Below are positions 8,936 to 18,847 of a stretch of DNA of 64,000 nucleotides, piece by piece. Made by a program: the position numbers and the translations under genes. The notes below the pieces were generated by a model. That model was not told the origin of the DNA, ran no database searches, and saw nothing but the letters and a program-made list of their open reading frames with translations. The number at the start of each line of letters is the position of its first letter. Position 1 is the first letter of the stretch. The DNA lies in the NCBI GenBank assembly GCA_039621445.1, contig CP154957.1, positions 28,964,798 to 29,028,797 on the forward strand. The letters run 5' to 3'. The DNA is from Euglena gracilis (Eukaryota; Euglenida; Euglenophyceae; Euglenales).

Positions 8936-9735
8936 GCTACGGCAAACCAGCCAAGCCCAGGCCGCGCAGCAACCACCGCTGCAGCAGCCCAGCCCTGCCC
9001 AGACGGCTCGACAAAACATGCTCTCACAGCCCAGCTCAGAACTGACAGGTCGACAGCCAAACTCAGATTCAACTGACAAAACAGAACCAGACCAAAACAT
9101 TCGGCTGCCAAAACGACTGTGTGAACCGGTGTCCAAACTCCTGCTGGGGCAGGTCATCAGCAGAAAGAAAGCAAAACAACTCCTCATTGAAGTCCGTGCT
9201 GTGTTGCCGGACGGCAAAAAAATGTTCCTACAGGCCCTGATTGACACGGGAGCACAGGCAAACCTGGTGAAAAAGAACCTGATTCCCAAACAAAACTTCA
9301 GACGTTCACAAAAACCCTTGGCCCTGATCACAGCGGACGGAACAAGGATGGACGGATGACTACACGAAGTCACACTGGAACTGCAGTTTTCATCACGGGT
9401 GCACAACACGGACAGAACAAGGGAATGGTCCACCATTGGAACATTCCATGATGCCGACATCCAAGTGGATGCCATCCTCGGGTATCCGTGGATGGAACAA
9501 CACCAACTGGGGGTTTTTCCACACCTACAATCACTGGCCCTCATAGGTGAACCACTGCGGCTGCTGTGCAGTTGGCACCAGCTGAAGGAACAAAAACACA
9601 GGGAACGGAAAATACACCAACTTCAGAAAAACATTTCGGCAGTGCGGGCAATGAATTTGCAGATTCCTGCTGATGCGGGCCAGGACGAGGAAAAACTATT
9701 TGACAAAACCTATTTCGGTGGAAGGGGAACCTGAC
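8935..9735 (+). CDS. Retropepsin-like aspartic protease of element A
   Basis: After a Gln/Pro-rich linker comes ALIDTGAQANLV with the catalytic Asp at 9243, then LITADG as flap-type sequence, one in-frame TGA near 9357, and DAILGYPWM (9466-9492), the usual second hallmark of Ty3/gypsy proteases. Element C has matching LIDTGAEANLI and DAILSYPWL. The frame runs out at about 9735, where an RT should begin but none does. The protease would process the Gag-MTase polyprotein. Confidence 0.75.
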
Positions 9736-10411
9736 TTTGACCAAAAAACGCAGACCTGGCCGACCTGCCTGGGGGGGGGGGGGAGGCGAGGACCCTCCAC
9801 AGCACCTGACCACGCACAAACCAGCCTACCCCCCAGAAAAAAATGCAAAAATACAAAAAAAACCTTGCCCTTGACCCAGCCTGATTTTTAACCGAAAATC
9901 CAGCCTTCACCTGATTTTTATAAAAATTCGTCCCCGGCCGGAGCCTGACCGCTTGGCTGGGGGGGGGGGGGTTGAAGACCCCAACAGGACCTACCCGCCA
10001 CCGAACGGACACCAACCCCAGACACCGTATTGGCTAACCAAACCGAAAACGGCTGTCTAGGACCCTGACCGTGACAAAACAACTCACCTGGCCTGGGAAT
10101 TAGAATTTCCTGAGAATTTTAACCGTGGCTGGCGCTTGGTTCACAACGGCGCCTGCCCCCCCCCCAACAACAAACAGCCCTAGGCGGGCTGGGGGGGGGG
10201 GGGGGCAACACACCAGCCCCGCACAGACCCAACTACCCAAAGGAGAATATTTGACTCAGCCCCCCGGCCATAAAACGAACCTGAACGGCACAGCCCCCTG
10301 AGGGGGGGGGACCCTGAACCACAACGGTCCCCTCGCTCGCCCCCTCCTCACAACGAGTGCACTCCGCACCCCTTCCTGTTGGAGTCGTGAAGAGTTGTAA
10401 ACAACTCCTTC
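9736..10411. other. Non-coding 3' internal part of element A
   Basis: No RT, RNase H or integrase motif in any frame. It contains several G or C runs of 9-14 bases and Pro-codon-rich filler. This is where a normal pol would sit, so the loss is an internal deletion or replacement. Confidence 0.6.
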
Positions 10412-10422
10412 GGGAAGGGGAG
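10412..10422 (+). promoter_or_regulatory. Polypurine tract of element A
   Basis: gggaaggggag directly precedes the 3' LTR start TGTGAGTC. Purine tracts in C, E and the nested TRIM are of the same form. Confidence 0.8.
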
Positions 10423-10913
10423 TGTGAGTCAGGGGTGCTGAGTGCCCAAAACAACATAACCTAACCCAACCCAACCTGATGACTCTGCAGTTAGGATTAG
10501 GAAAATCGTACTAGGAATTGCAAACATTTGACTCCATCTGTCCCTGTGCAGGGCTCTGTCTGTCTGTCACTCTGTCAATTTGTGGTTCAAGAATTATCTG
10601 GATCAATATCTGGAACCTATCATTCTCTTACCCTTGGTTTGGACTTGGTACTCTTACTTTGTGGTTCGCTTGTACTGCATTTGTGTATTTGCTTGCTGGA
10701 TTGCTTGTGGATTTTTTTATCAAAGGAAAGGTGTGAGCCAACCAACCCACCTGATTTCACCAAAAAAAACCCGCAAAAGCAAAGAAAAATGCAATTTTTA
10801 AGACAAGCCGCGAGAGGAATTGAAAACACACTGGGCAAGGTAAAAGATCCTACGCAAAGGGGTGCCGGCCCCGAGGGACTGGAAACTCAGGGACAGGCAC
10901 CACGGTTACAACA
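10423..10913 (+). repeat. 3' LTR of element A
   Basis: 491 bp, TG...CA, matching the outer parts of 1092-2922. Followed by GTCC (10914-10917), the right copy of the target duplication. Confidence 0.92.
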
Positions 10914-11737
10914 GTCCACAGGCCTCTGCAGCCCTCAATCAAGCTACTAGCAGAGGAGAACCTGGTTATATTCAAGATTATGAACAACGTATCCTATCGG
11001 TCTTTGGGCAGCAAGCACTTCCAGAATTTGTGTAAGTCTTGCCATCCGATTTCAGGTGCACAGGTCCCTTGTGCCTGTTTCCAAACCACTTTCCTCACAG
11101 GGTGCCGTGCAAGCTGACACTGCAGCGCCGTTTGGCCTCCATACATTCCAGAGTGATGGCAGATGTGATGGACGAGCCATTCCTCCTGGAGGTGAGTGGT
11201 GTAATGCGAGATGTGGAATGCGCTTTCCGGTTTTTTGGAAAGGCAGAGACAGGAGAAACTGCTCGTGGTTGTCCCGGATTCAGGCGAGCCGTTTTGTCGC
11301 CATGGCTGCTGACTGCTGGGAGGACCATGCCCATGGTGAAGTGATGGCGGTCACATCGCTGCCACTGGGCGGTGTGTTTTTTGCAGGTTCATGCCCGAGT
11401 CTGATTGCTTTTTATTTCCTCAGGAGCGAAGCCGTTGCTGGCTACTTTTGAACACCTGGATGAACGGCAGACGGCGGACAACCTCCGTGGCAGTCTCCAA
11501 TCCAGGCTTCCGCAGTACTTTTTGGGTTGGGTGTGGGGGTGCCCCCCCCCCAGGGCCCCCCTGGGCTGGGTCCCCCCTAAAAAAACAGGAAGCCTGCTGT
11601 CGCTGGCCGTCGAGGGCGTCCAGGGGTAGGGCTTCAAGGTGACCGTCATCCTGACCGACAATGGCGCCAACATGGTGTGCGCAACGAAGAAGCTTGGGGC
11701 TACGATGAACATCGTGCCCCTCACGTGCGCTGCACAC
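10914..11737 (+). pseudogene. hAT-1 transposase, middle exons (broken)
   Basis: Continues the BED exon in frame through EPGYIQDYEQRILSVFG to about 11031, followed by donor gtaagt (11032) and an acceptor at 11099-11100. Later exons read DVMDEPFLLE (to about 11192), LATFEHLDERQTADNL (from 11424) and LTDNGANMVCATKKLG...TCAAH (11590-11737). The D-N-x-x-N-M and C-A-A-H signatures are those of the hAT catalytic core. One in-frame TAG lies before GFKVTV. The coding sequence stops exactly at CAAH, where a short motif and then inverted DNA begin. The expected continuation (HSGQLLVEDV) lies on the minus strand at 18516. Confidence 0.7.
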
Positions 11738-11759
11738 ATACATCTCTTTAAGGTTTTGT

Positions 11760-12205
11760 GAGCCCCCCCCAGGCATTTGCTTAAGAGATTGCAGTCCCCC
11801 CCAGGAACTTTGGAACAAAATCAGCCTTCTAGTGCCTTTGCCTTTTCCACCATCCTGGCCCTTTCCCCTAGACCAGTCATTTCCATTGTTTACATTCCCC
11901 CAAGAATTGTTTCCTTTGCCCTTTCCTTTGCCTTTGCCTTTGCCACCACCAGACTGTGAATCAAAATTCTGTTGATTTGAGTGCCACCACTGATTTCCCT
12001 GAAAATTGGCATTGGCATTGGAATTCCACCCAGAAGCGTTTCTCCATCCCCCCCCCCCGCCATTGCCAAATTGAGATTGCTGGGGGGGTGGCAATGACTG
12101 TGATCGAACCACTGGCACTGGATTTTGCACTGGAGGGTTCACGTTTGCCTTGGTTGCAGAAGCTGCCACCTGTGAATCTGATTTTCCAACGGACGGTTTT
12201 GTCAC
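11760..12205 (-). CDS. Nucleocapsid-like Gly/Lys-rich end of element C Gag
   Basis: Minus-strand frame with QSLPPPQQSQFGNGGGGGW, Asn/Gln/Trp-rich sequence, then GKGKGKGKGKG and GKGQDGGKGKG. It follows the capsid frame of 12224-14152 after a small frame change and ends near the inversion breakpoint. Composition matches the nucleocapsid-like tail of element A. The reading beyond about 11760 runs into antisense hAT-1 sequence and is not meaningful. Confidence 0.55.
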
Positions 12206-12223
12206 CGTTTCGCCCCCCTTTGT

Positions 12224-14152
12224 TTACCCTGCTGGTGAGGGTGTCTTGGACCCCTTTGCCCGATCTGCCTTTGCAGACCTGGCCCTCCGGTTTCCGGACC
12301 CATTTGGCTCTCTGGGACTGTGTAACATGTCTTGATTATCCCTGGATGACAATTTTCGCTCGACAAAACGGAAAATTTCTTCAGCTCCCATTTTTGACTG
12401 TTCCTCCACGATTTTGATTCTTTTATCCCTGCCTGTGATTGGTTTCCCACTGACCTCTTTCAGTTTGTCGCAAATCGTAGTGTTGGGTAAAAAGACTTCG
12501 AACTCCAGCGGTGAAACTTTCGAAACCTTGCAGGGCTTTTCCCCAGTGACACGTTCCACGGCACACATGATGTTTTCCTCAGTTGCAGGCACTCCAGGGT
12601 ACATTTTGACTTTCGGTCCACACGTTGATTTCCTTTCCTCGTCATCGGCGACCCAATGCAAAATGAAATTTGGCAATTTTCCCTTGACCAGCCTTTCTGC
12701 CTCATCGTCAGTGGCGCTTTTTACCTGTCTCCAGGCTATTTTGAAATTTATGACAAAATCTCGCCATTCCCGTACGGTAATTTCCCCTTGGTTCACGAGG
12801 TTCACATCATACCATTTTTTTCTGGCACAGGTGTGCTGGGATCCAGCATATTTCCCTTCAAGCCTGTCAAATTCCTCCTCGAAAGATGTTTTTTCGTTCA
12901 ATTCCTTTCGGAATTGCAATTCCTTTTTATTTGTGTCGTCCAGCGTCATTGCAAAAATCTGAAGTTTGAGTGAATCAGACACATGTCCATTTTGCAAAAT
13001 AACCAACGTCCTGAAATATTGATCCCAATCCCGCACAAAGGACGACCAGTCTTTTGGCTGTCCAGAAAAATTTGGAGCTACCAGGTTTTTCATCAATTGA
13101 TGTGTTGCCACTGCATTTGATGAAACCAGCCCTGCACCTGCAGGCACTGCCCCCACAGGGCGTGCACAAACCTGCCTGACATGTGTCGCATGTGACCCTG
13201 GTTCTGTGTATTCATAGCCTTCAATTTCAACCGGATTTTTCTCGATCACAGGTAAATCGTTGTAACCAAAAAGATCAAACTCCTCGATTTCTGGGTTTCC
13301 AGCTGATTTTTCTCTCGTTTCCTTTGTCAGATCCACTGTCGCAGATTTGGCAGATTCAGCTCGCTGATTTTTCATCACCAAAAACTCAGCCTGAAATAAA
13401 TCCAGCTTTTGCTGTAGTTTTTTCCGCTCCTGCTGTTCTTTAAAAAGTTCACTGGACTGCTGTTGCAGTAAAACCCCAACCTGCTGTTTCATCGAATTTT
13501 CCATTTCAGCCCGAACTTTTTCAAACTGCCCCTCCCTTTCACTCAGCCTCAACCTTTCCTGAAACATTTCACTCAGTCTCCCCCAAACTTTTACATTGCT
13601 GAAAAATGATCCGAAACGTCCCTCCAGACCAGAGCTTAGCTCACCGACTGCAGATTTGACCTGATTAACAGCAATTTCCTGCTGTTTTTTCTTCTCCCCC
13701 ACTTGTTTCACCACGACATGCATTTCCCCCACAGATTTTTCCAAAATCGACAGCTTCTGAGAAAAATCCCTCTCATTTTTTCTCAACCCCTCAACCTGGG
13801 CCTCAAAAAACGAGTTTACTCCATCCTCCACTTTCTTCACTTTTTCAGCAAACTGCCGTTCCATTTCCACACTCAACAAATGCCTTTGGCATTGGGCCAG
13901 ATTTTGCACCATTTCACCATTTTGCTGAAACTGCAAAAGCAAGTCGTTTATGGTTGCACTCAGTTCAGCCTCAATTTCACGTTTCACCATGGCAGTGTGA
14001 TCAGCCATTCGCTGACCATGCATGCCAAATGCCTCATTCACCAGATTCAATGCCTGCCCCTGTGACATGGCCAATGCCTGATTCAGCCTGTTTTCTGCCT
14101 CGCCCACCAGATTTTCAGCCTTTTTCTCAGGATTGTTTCCTTCCTGCACCAA
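12224..14152 (-). CDS. Gag of element C: coiled coil plus capsid-like domain
   Basis: The longest open frame of the window (642 codons). Residues 1-280 are helical heptad-like sequence (many Glu, Gln, Lys, Leu) predicted to be coiled coil. After an acidic linker, residues 350-560 have the capsid pattern NFSGQPKDWSSFVRDWDQYF, then DTNKKELQFRKEL and WRDFVINFKIAWRQV, and the domain closes with VERVTGEKP. The C-terminus is basic (RRARSAKADRAKG). There is no zinc knuckle. It lies on the minus strand only because of the inversion; in the original element it followed the 5' LTR and preceded the C5-MTase. It should form the particle shell. Confidence 0.75.
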   Translation of the reverse strand: MVQEGNNPEKKAENLVGEAENRLNQALAMSQGQALNLVNEAFGMHGQRMADHTAMVKREIEAELSATINDLLLQFQQNGEMVQNLAQCQRHLLSVEMERQFAEKVKKVEDGVNSFFEAQVEGLRKNERDFSQKLSILEKSVGEMHVVVKQVGEKKKQQEIAVNQVKSAVGELSSGLEGRFGSFFSNVKVWGRLSEMFQERLRLSEREGQFEKVRAEMENSMKQQVGVLLQQQSSELFKEQQERKKLQQKLDLFQAEFLVMKNQRAESAKSATVDLTKETREKSAGNPEIEEFDLFGYNDLPVIEKNPVEIEGYEYTEPGSHATHVRQVCARPVGAVPAGAGLVSSNAVATHQLMKNLVAPNFSGQPKDWSSFVRDWDQYFRTLVILQNGHVSDSLKLQIFAMTLDDTNKKELQFRKELNEKTSFEEEFDRLEGKYAGSQHTCARKKWYDVNLVNQGEITVREWRDFVINFKIAWRQVKSATDDEAERLVKGKLPNFILHWVADDEERKSTCGPKVKMYPGVPATEENIMCAVERVTGEKPCKVSKVSPLEFEVFLPNTTICDKLKEVSGKPITGRDKRIKIVEEQSKMGAEEIFRFVERKLSSRDNQDMLHSPREPNGSGNRRARSAKADRAKGSKTPSPAG

Positions 14153-14206
14153 AAGTCTGCCATGTAAACATTCAATTTTGTAACTGATTTCTTCACCCCA
14201 ATTGTT

Positions 14207-14660
14207 CTAATCATCATCAGATTGGCCATAGCCCGATTCCATTTCCACATCATGCTTATTTTCAGGGTTTTCGGACCCATTTTCTGCAGAAAAACTGGTG
14301 TTTGGCTGTAATTTTTGTGGCTGGGTCTGTGGAAAATCTGGCTGAAATGGCTGAAAAATCTGGGCTGGGCCTGTGTTTGAAGACACTGTTAACGCTGGCT
14401 GAAAAACCTGCCCATGCATCTGGGCTGGTCCCATGATTGCTGGAACAGATGACTCAGCCGAAAACTGCTGGGCTGGCTGAAAATCCTGTGAAGTTATCTG
14501 GGCTGGCCTCATGATTGCTGGATGACTCAGCCAAAAACTGCTGGGCTGGGTGAAAAACCTGCCCAGGCATCTGGGCTGGGACAGATATCTCAGCCGAAAA
14601 CGGCTGGGCTGGCTGAAAAACCTGCAGCTGGGCTGCAGCTGGCTGTGCTGACTGCGATTC
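14207..14660 (-). CDS. Pro/Gln/Ala-rich repeat region of element C Gag
   Basis: Two overlapping minus-strand frames (14207-14512 and 14454-14681) with about seven imperfect copies of a unit like FQPAQPFSAE followed by PAQMPGQV. It ends in an acidic tail (MESGYGQSDDD). It sits between the N-terminal acidic part and the coiled coil of Gag and is frameshifted in this copy. Probably a flexible linker. Confidence 0.5.
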
Positions 14661-14671
14661 TGAACTCTGTG

Positions 14672-14917
14672 TTAACAGCAATGGTTCTGGCTGACCTCCA
14701 AATTCTTTCTCGTTTGCAGCCCCAACTCCCTTCGCACCTCCAACCGAATTGTTTCCTCGGTCTTGTTAATCAGGTCACAGACTTTCTCAATGGGAAAATC
14801 TTTCCGAGCCAGAAAATTCTCCAACCTCCTCAAACGGTCATTCAGAGCTTTGCTCTCTCGCTCCAGGGACTGTGAAAATTCCTTCAATTTCTCAGCCTGT
14901 TCCGGGCTGTTAAACAC
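14672..14917 (-). CDS. Short coiled-coil segment of element C Gag
   Basis: 82 codons, strongly helical and charged (EKLKEFSQSLERESKAL, then RRLENFLARKDF). It overlaps the end of the upstream frame 14910-15737 by a few bases and leads into the repeat region. Its neighbours are all Gag pieces, so it is read as part of one frameshifted Gag. Confidence 0.5.
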   Translation of the reverse strand: MFNSPEQAEKLKEFSQSLERESKALNDRLRRLENFLARKDFPIEKVCDLINKTEETIRLEVRRELGLQTRKNLEVSQNHCC

Positions 14918-15737
14918 AAATTTTTTTGTTCTGGCCCTGGCCTGCTGTCTCGTGATGACACAGAAATTTGCTGAAACCTGAAAAATTTACTGGCCACATG
15001 CCAGCAGCTTTCATCCTCTGCATAACCATTTGCTGAATAATTACATTTTCAGGCTGTTTTTCTTCCTCTGATTCGCTTTCGTAAGCTGGGGCGTCTGGTT
15101 CCTCATCACTGCTGTGCAGTGGAACCAGCTGGAAATTTTCTGGCCCTGCCACCGTGATGGGCCTTATGCATGTAATTAACCCCCTCTCCGAATCAGAATC
15201 AGATTCTGATTCCTGTGTCGTTTCTGAAAATTCTGAAGACGATAAAGTTTCTGCCGCCTGAAAATTGTTTTCTGCCACAGATTCCATCATGATTTGCAAT
15301 GATGCCACACGTTCTGAAAGCTGGGCTGCAGAAAATTCAGTTTCCTTTTCGTTCTCCAAACAGCTTTCTTCCACAGATCTCAGAAAATTTTCACCACAAC
15401 CTGAAATTCGGACAGATTGGCTGGGAAACGAGCAGATTTCTGCAGATTCTTCTGAAAATTCACAGACCACAGGGTTGATGAAACTGTCCTCGTGTACCAT
15501 TCTGCTGCCACAGCCACCAGAACAAATCTCTGTGACCGTGTCGACCGTCTCTGAAAAAATTTCACTGACTGGGTCAGTGAAACAACGTTTGCTTGCGATG
15601 TCAGCCGAAACTGAAAACTTTGAACTGATTCTGCTGGTAGAGCCAGCGGAACAAATCTCTGCCACAATGTTCACCGAATCTGAAACATCCTCAATGATTC
15701 TGCTGGCAGAGCCAGCAGAACAAACCTCTGCGACCAT
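14910..15737 (-). CDS. N-terminal Gag of element C, starting at the LTR/PBS junction
   Basis: The ATG at 15737-15735 combines the last LTR base with the first bases of the primer site (context AACATGG) and reads M-V-A-E-V-C-S-A-G. The first 120 residues are three or four degenerate repeats around EICSAGS(T/A)SRI; then an acidic Ser/Glu-rich part (SESDSDSERG, SESEEEKQPE). It ends at a stop near 14910 and Gag goes on in other frames. The open frame extends upstream into the LTR, but the junction ATG is preferred because elements A and E have the same arrangement. Confidence 0.6.
   Translation of the reverse strand: MVAEVCSAGSASRIIEDVSDSVNIVAEICSAGSTSRISSKFSVSADIASKRCFTDPVSEIFSETVDTVTEICSGGCGSRMVHEDSFINPVVCEFSEESAEICSFPSQSVRISGCGENFLRSVEESCLENEKETEFSAAQLSERVASLQIMMESVAENNFQAAETLSSSEFSETTQESESDSDSERGLITCIRPITVAGPENFQLVPLHSSDEEPDAPAYESESEEEKQPENVIIQQMVMQRMKAAGMWPVNFSGFSKFLCHHETAGQGQNKKICV
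15725..15736 (-). promoter_or_regulatory. Primer-binding site of element C
   Basis: Minus-strand TGGTCGCAGAGG directly follows the LTR end GGCGAACA. It differs from element A's site at one position (C for A), so the same initiator-Met-like tRNA is likely. Confidence 0.75.
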
Positions 15738-16573
15738 GTTCGCCGGCCCCACCCCCTGTGCGCCGCCGGTCGCCCCCGCGACCGGCGAGTCCCGGTGGGC
15801 CGAGGGCCCGGGGGGTCCTCGCCGTCGTGGATAACCACCGACAGCAGGGGGGTGCGTGTTTCCGGGGTGGGGCCTGTGCTTTTCTGGGGGTTGGTGGGCT
15901 CAGGCCAACTCCCTTTTTTTCACCCAGGTGTTTCCCCCTACCCCAGCCGGCGCGCATGATCGTTTTTTTAATGTTTTCTGGAAATTTGGTGAACACCGAA
16001 AAATCTGCCATTTGGTGTGAAAATCTCACTTCTCTCACTCTCTCTCTCGCACACCTTGTAGGCAAAACCAACCCACTGAAACTTGGAACTTTGAGAGTGA
16101 GAAACTGAAAGTAACTTAAATTCTGAAACTCTGAAACTGAGAAACTGAAAGTAGCTGAATGTGAAGAATTGAAAACGAACTGTGAAATGTGCAAACCTGG
16201 GGCAAAGGAGGTCAGGCGGTAGGGGGTATAGGGGCGTCGGTGACGGTGGCGGTGTTGTAGGGTCTCCTTCTTGATTTCAATACCAAATTGACTTCAATGA
16301 CTCCACCAACAATGCAGTGACCAACAACGTAACTGTCAAATCCAATTCAACAATGTGATTGATCAAATCCAATTCAATGTATATCCTCTTTGCCAAATAA
16401 TGGGGAAAACCCCTCAAGTTCTGTTAAAAAAAAAAGAATTTGAAAGCGCAAAGTAATTTGACCCGCTTCCAATTTGTGTCGCGGGTTTCTCTCACTGCTT
16501 GGCTGTTACCCGCGACTTTGAAATTTGCGCTTTCTGGCAATTTTTGGCTGCCGGCGAAAGCCGGCGGCCGACA
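15737..16573 (-). repeat. 5' LTR of element C (inverted)
   Basis: 837 bp. Its reverse complement matches 25540-26377 almost throughout, starting TGTCGGCCGCC and ending GGCGAACA. The outer flank reads GCCC on the minus strand (plus-strand gggc 16574-16577), matching GCCC after the 3' LTR. The LTR start can form a hairpin (GCCGGC paired with GCCGGC around TTTC). Confidence 0.92.
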
Positions 16574-17283
16574 GGGCATGCAAGTTTTCACTGACCCCGG
16601 GGTGGGGGCACTGAAAAACCGGTCAGTCACTGTTTCGGGAAGCCAGTCAGTCACCCCCCACCCCCCGGGGAGGGGATCGGCCACTCAGAAAAACGGCCAC
16701 TTTCCAGTCACTTTAGGCCAAAAAAAACGGGGGGGGGAATCTCTGAGTTCCACTGACGTTGTCTGCCGCACCAGAACCGGAATCTTACTGAAGGGGCCCA
16801 AATTACTTCGGAACTCGAACAACGCGGTGGTCTCCGGAACCGCGTCCTCGGGCAACAGCAGGGGCCATCCGTGGGGCTGCAGCTGCCCCTGACGAAAGCG
16901 CTCGGAGGGACACACAGGAAAAAATCACCAAAAATGTTTTTTTGGGCCTATAATGCCTCTCAATTCCGACCACGCCGTTTTGGGTACCTGACACGGCAAA
17001 TGGGAACTGAGAAAGAAACATTCTCCACGCCAGGCAGAAGTGTGACTGGCAACTTTGGACCAGTAGTTGATGAACATGGGGTCCCTCTTCTTGATGACGT
17101 TGGAAATGTGCTGTGCGGGGGCGTCCGGGAGGGCGTTCACCAATGCCTCCAGCTGCTCGCGTACCGCGAGGTGGCACACAGGCAACTCTGGGCGCAGCAT
17201 AGACACACCGGGCAAATTTGTGCATTTTTGGGCGTCCCAAAAATGCTTTCTGCCATCAGCAATCCCGTGAATCTGCAATTTTT

Positions 17284-17500
17284 AAGACCCCCGGGGGGGT
17301 CTTATGGCGTCCCCCCCACCCACCCAGGGTGGCGCGGGACCCCCCCCCCCGGGGGGGACCCGCCCAGAATTCGGCCCGTTAAAGGCAATTTCCAAAAATG
17401 TTCCAGAAAAGGTATACCCAGCGCCTCCGGCGCGGGAGGGGGGGGGTCAGGCCCGGACCCACCCACCCACCCCCCCTCCCCCGGGGGGGGGAGGGCTGCT
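17284..17500. repeat. GC-rich hairpin-forming spacer in hAT-1
   Basis: Contains gacccccgggggggtc, cccccccccccgggggggg and ctcccccggggggggag, each self-complementary around a C/G run. It lies between hAT-1 exon pieces and is probably intron or a decayed C-tipped element. Confidence 0.45.
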
Positions 17501-18118
17501 GACTTAAAAAGAAGTCTGATCCGATGCCCTGACGCCAAAAAAACATCAGCCCCCAAACACCGTGCCTGTGTCTGTTTCTGGGTGGCCTGGCCACCATTCC
17601 ATTAGTTCACCCAGGACCATGCAATCGTCCTGCGCCTTCATGATGAAAGTCCTCAGGGACTCCAACGTGGGGGCTATGTCTCCGCGACAGACCCCAAACA
17701 AACGAAATCGAGCCCTGGATCAGGGTTTTTTTCTTCTTCAAAAACCCGTAACTGATTCTGGCATAAGGGAAAATGAGTAACTTAAAAAAAAAATCATAAA
17801 AACCCGTGCTTCTGGCATAAGGGAAAAACAGGAAGTACGAAAAACGAACGATCATGGCCGTACAAAAAAACCATCACGGTATGTGAGCCCAGCACCGTAA
17901 TAATCCTCACAATCCCAGAGTCTGATCCCAGATTACGGTCTGGGTTCAACTGGTTCCAATGGTGGGCCAGGTACACCCACCCCATGGTGTCGAATACACG
18001 GCCCGTGGTGCCCTCGTCTCGCAGCTCGTGGAAGGCGTGAACGATGGTGATGCGGTTGTCCAATGCGGAGATCAGCATGTCGACGTTGCTGGCCCAGCGC
18101 GTAGCGGCTGGTTCACGC

Positions 18119-18299
18119 CATACATTTCTTTAAGGAAGTGTGAAAGAGAAATAAATGTGTAATGGCGCGAACCGGAATATAACAAAAAATGTCGTTGAAC
18201 TGTTCTGTTTCTTTACTTTCTGATCTTTTCAACGCGAAGAAGCATAAAAATGCAAGGCACTGCATCTGAATACCAGCAATAAACTTAAAGAGGTGTATG
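18119..18299. mobile_element. Miniature inverted-repeat element with ATACAYCTCTTTAAG ends
   Basis: 181 bp between CATACATTTCTTTAAG and the inverted CTTAAAGAGGTGTATG (14 of 16 matches). The flanking 8-mers gttcacgc and gttccacc are partly alike, fitting a decayed 8-bp duplication as made by hAT-type transposases. Removing it joins the hAT-1 codons LLVEP and AATRWAS. The same terminal motif marks both inversion breakpoints. Confidence 0.6.
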
Positions 18300-18847
18300 G
18301 TTCCACCAGGAGGGTACCGTTGTTTCTTTGCGCCTCCTTCTGGTACACTGAGCGAGCACGATGCCGCCGGACCACGATCCAGAATGAAAAGGTGTTGGTG
18401 AAACGCAGACCGTTCGTGATTGGCGGAAAAAACTTTCCACCGTCTCCACCTGCCCAATCTGTCTTTCCCAAATCTTTGCCACGTCCTCCACCAGCAGCTG
18501 CCCGGAGTGTGCCGCTATACATCTCTTTAATGTCCCCCGGGGGGGGTGACTGGGCCACCAAGGGAAGGGGGAAAGGAAACCGTTGCTGGGATAGCCGGGG
18601 TGGACCGTTGGGGGCGGGAGCTGCCCCGGGCTCGCATACCCAGCCCCACACAAAGACATACGCAAATCCCATGTGGCAAGAAAAATCTCGTGCGAGTGAA
18701 AACGAAAGCACGATGAAAAATCTGCCATCCCAGGAGATCTCTGCACAAGGTGTGTCCAGTGTGTCGGGTGTGTGTGTGCGTGACGTGCAAATCTGTGACT
18801 CGGCCCAAATCTGTAAAAAACCAGACCTCATAAGAGGTCGTGCACAG

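Larger units (their letters stand above)
1092..10913 (+). mobile_element. LTR retrotransposon A: Gag, two methyltransferase-like domains, protease, no RT
   Basis: Bounded by LTRs that begin TGTGAGTCAG and end TTACAACA, with GTCC on both sides (1088-1091 and 10914-10917) as a 4-bp target duplication. It has a primer site complementary to an initiator-Met-like tRNA (2923) and a polypurine tract (10412-10422). Inside, in order: coiled-coil and Pro-rich Gag, capsid-like region, Gly/Lys-rich nucleic-acid-binding region, Dam-like domain, C5-MTase-like domain, aspartic protease. No RT, RNase H or integrase can be found before the 3' LTR, so the copy is non-autonomous. The two LTRs differ at only a few positions outside the nested insertion, which suggests a fairly recent insertion. 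Element C has the same domain types plus a full pol and is a plausible helper family. Confidence 0.88.
16574..18516 (-). pseudogene. hAT-1 transposase, 3' half (inverted, broken)
   Basis: Reading down the minus strand from 18516: HSGQLLVEDVAKIW (continues the C-A-A-H of the plus-strand half), a frame change, GTLLVEP, a 181-bp miniature element (18119-18299), then TRWASNVDMLISALDN with HAFHELRDEGTTGRV, the TRW signature of hAT transposases. Later pieces are LESLRTFIMKAQDDCMVL (about 17590-17670), REQLEALVNALPDAP with INYWSKV (about 17060-17180) and LGPFSKIPVLVRQ (about 16780). GC-rich intron-like spacers with long C and G runs separate them. It meets the 5' LTR of element C at 16574. Confidence 0.65.
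11738..18530. other. Inverted segment (hAT-1 3' half, 5' LTR and gag of element C)
   Basis: Both edges carry ATACATCTCTTTAA in the same orientation (11738-11751 and 18517-18530). Inside, all recognisable parts (gag, primer site, LTR, hAT-1 3' exons) are on the minus strand; outside, the matching halves (hAT-1 5' exons, pol, 3' LTR, hAT-1 last exon) are on the plus strand. Turning the segment round gives hAT-1 in the right order, then LTR-gag-pol-LTR with GCCC on both outer sides. The breakpoint motif is the terminal repeat of a miniature element also found at 18119-18299. Confidence 0.75.

Noticed and set aside
12414-12962. Plus-strand frame of 182 codons
   Set aside because: Antisense shadow of the element C Gag frame.
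16574-17280. Separate plus-strand gene at 16871-17605
   Set aside because: The minus strand carries hAT-1 exon pieces; the plus frame is Pro/Gly filler through C/G runs.
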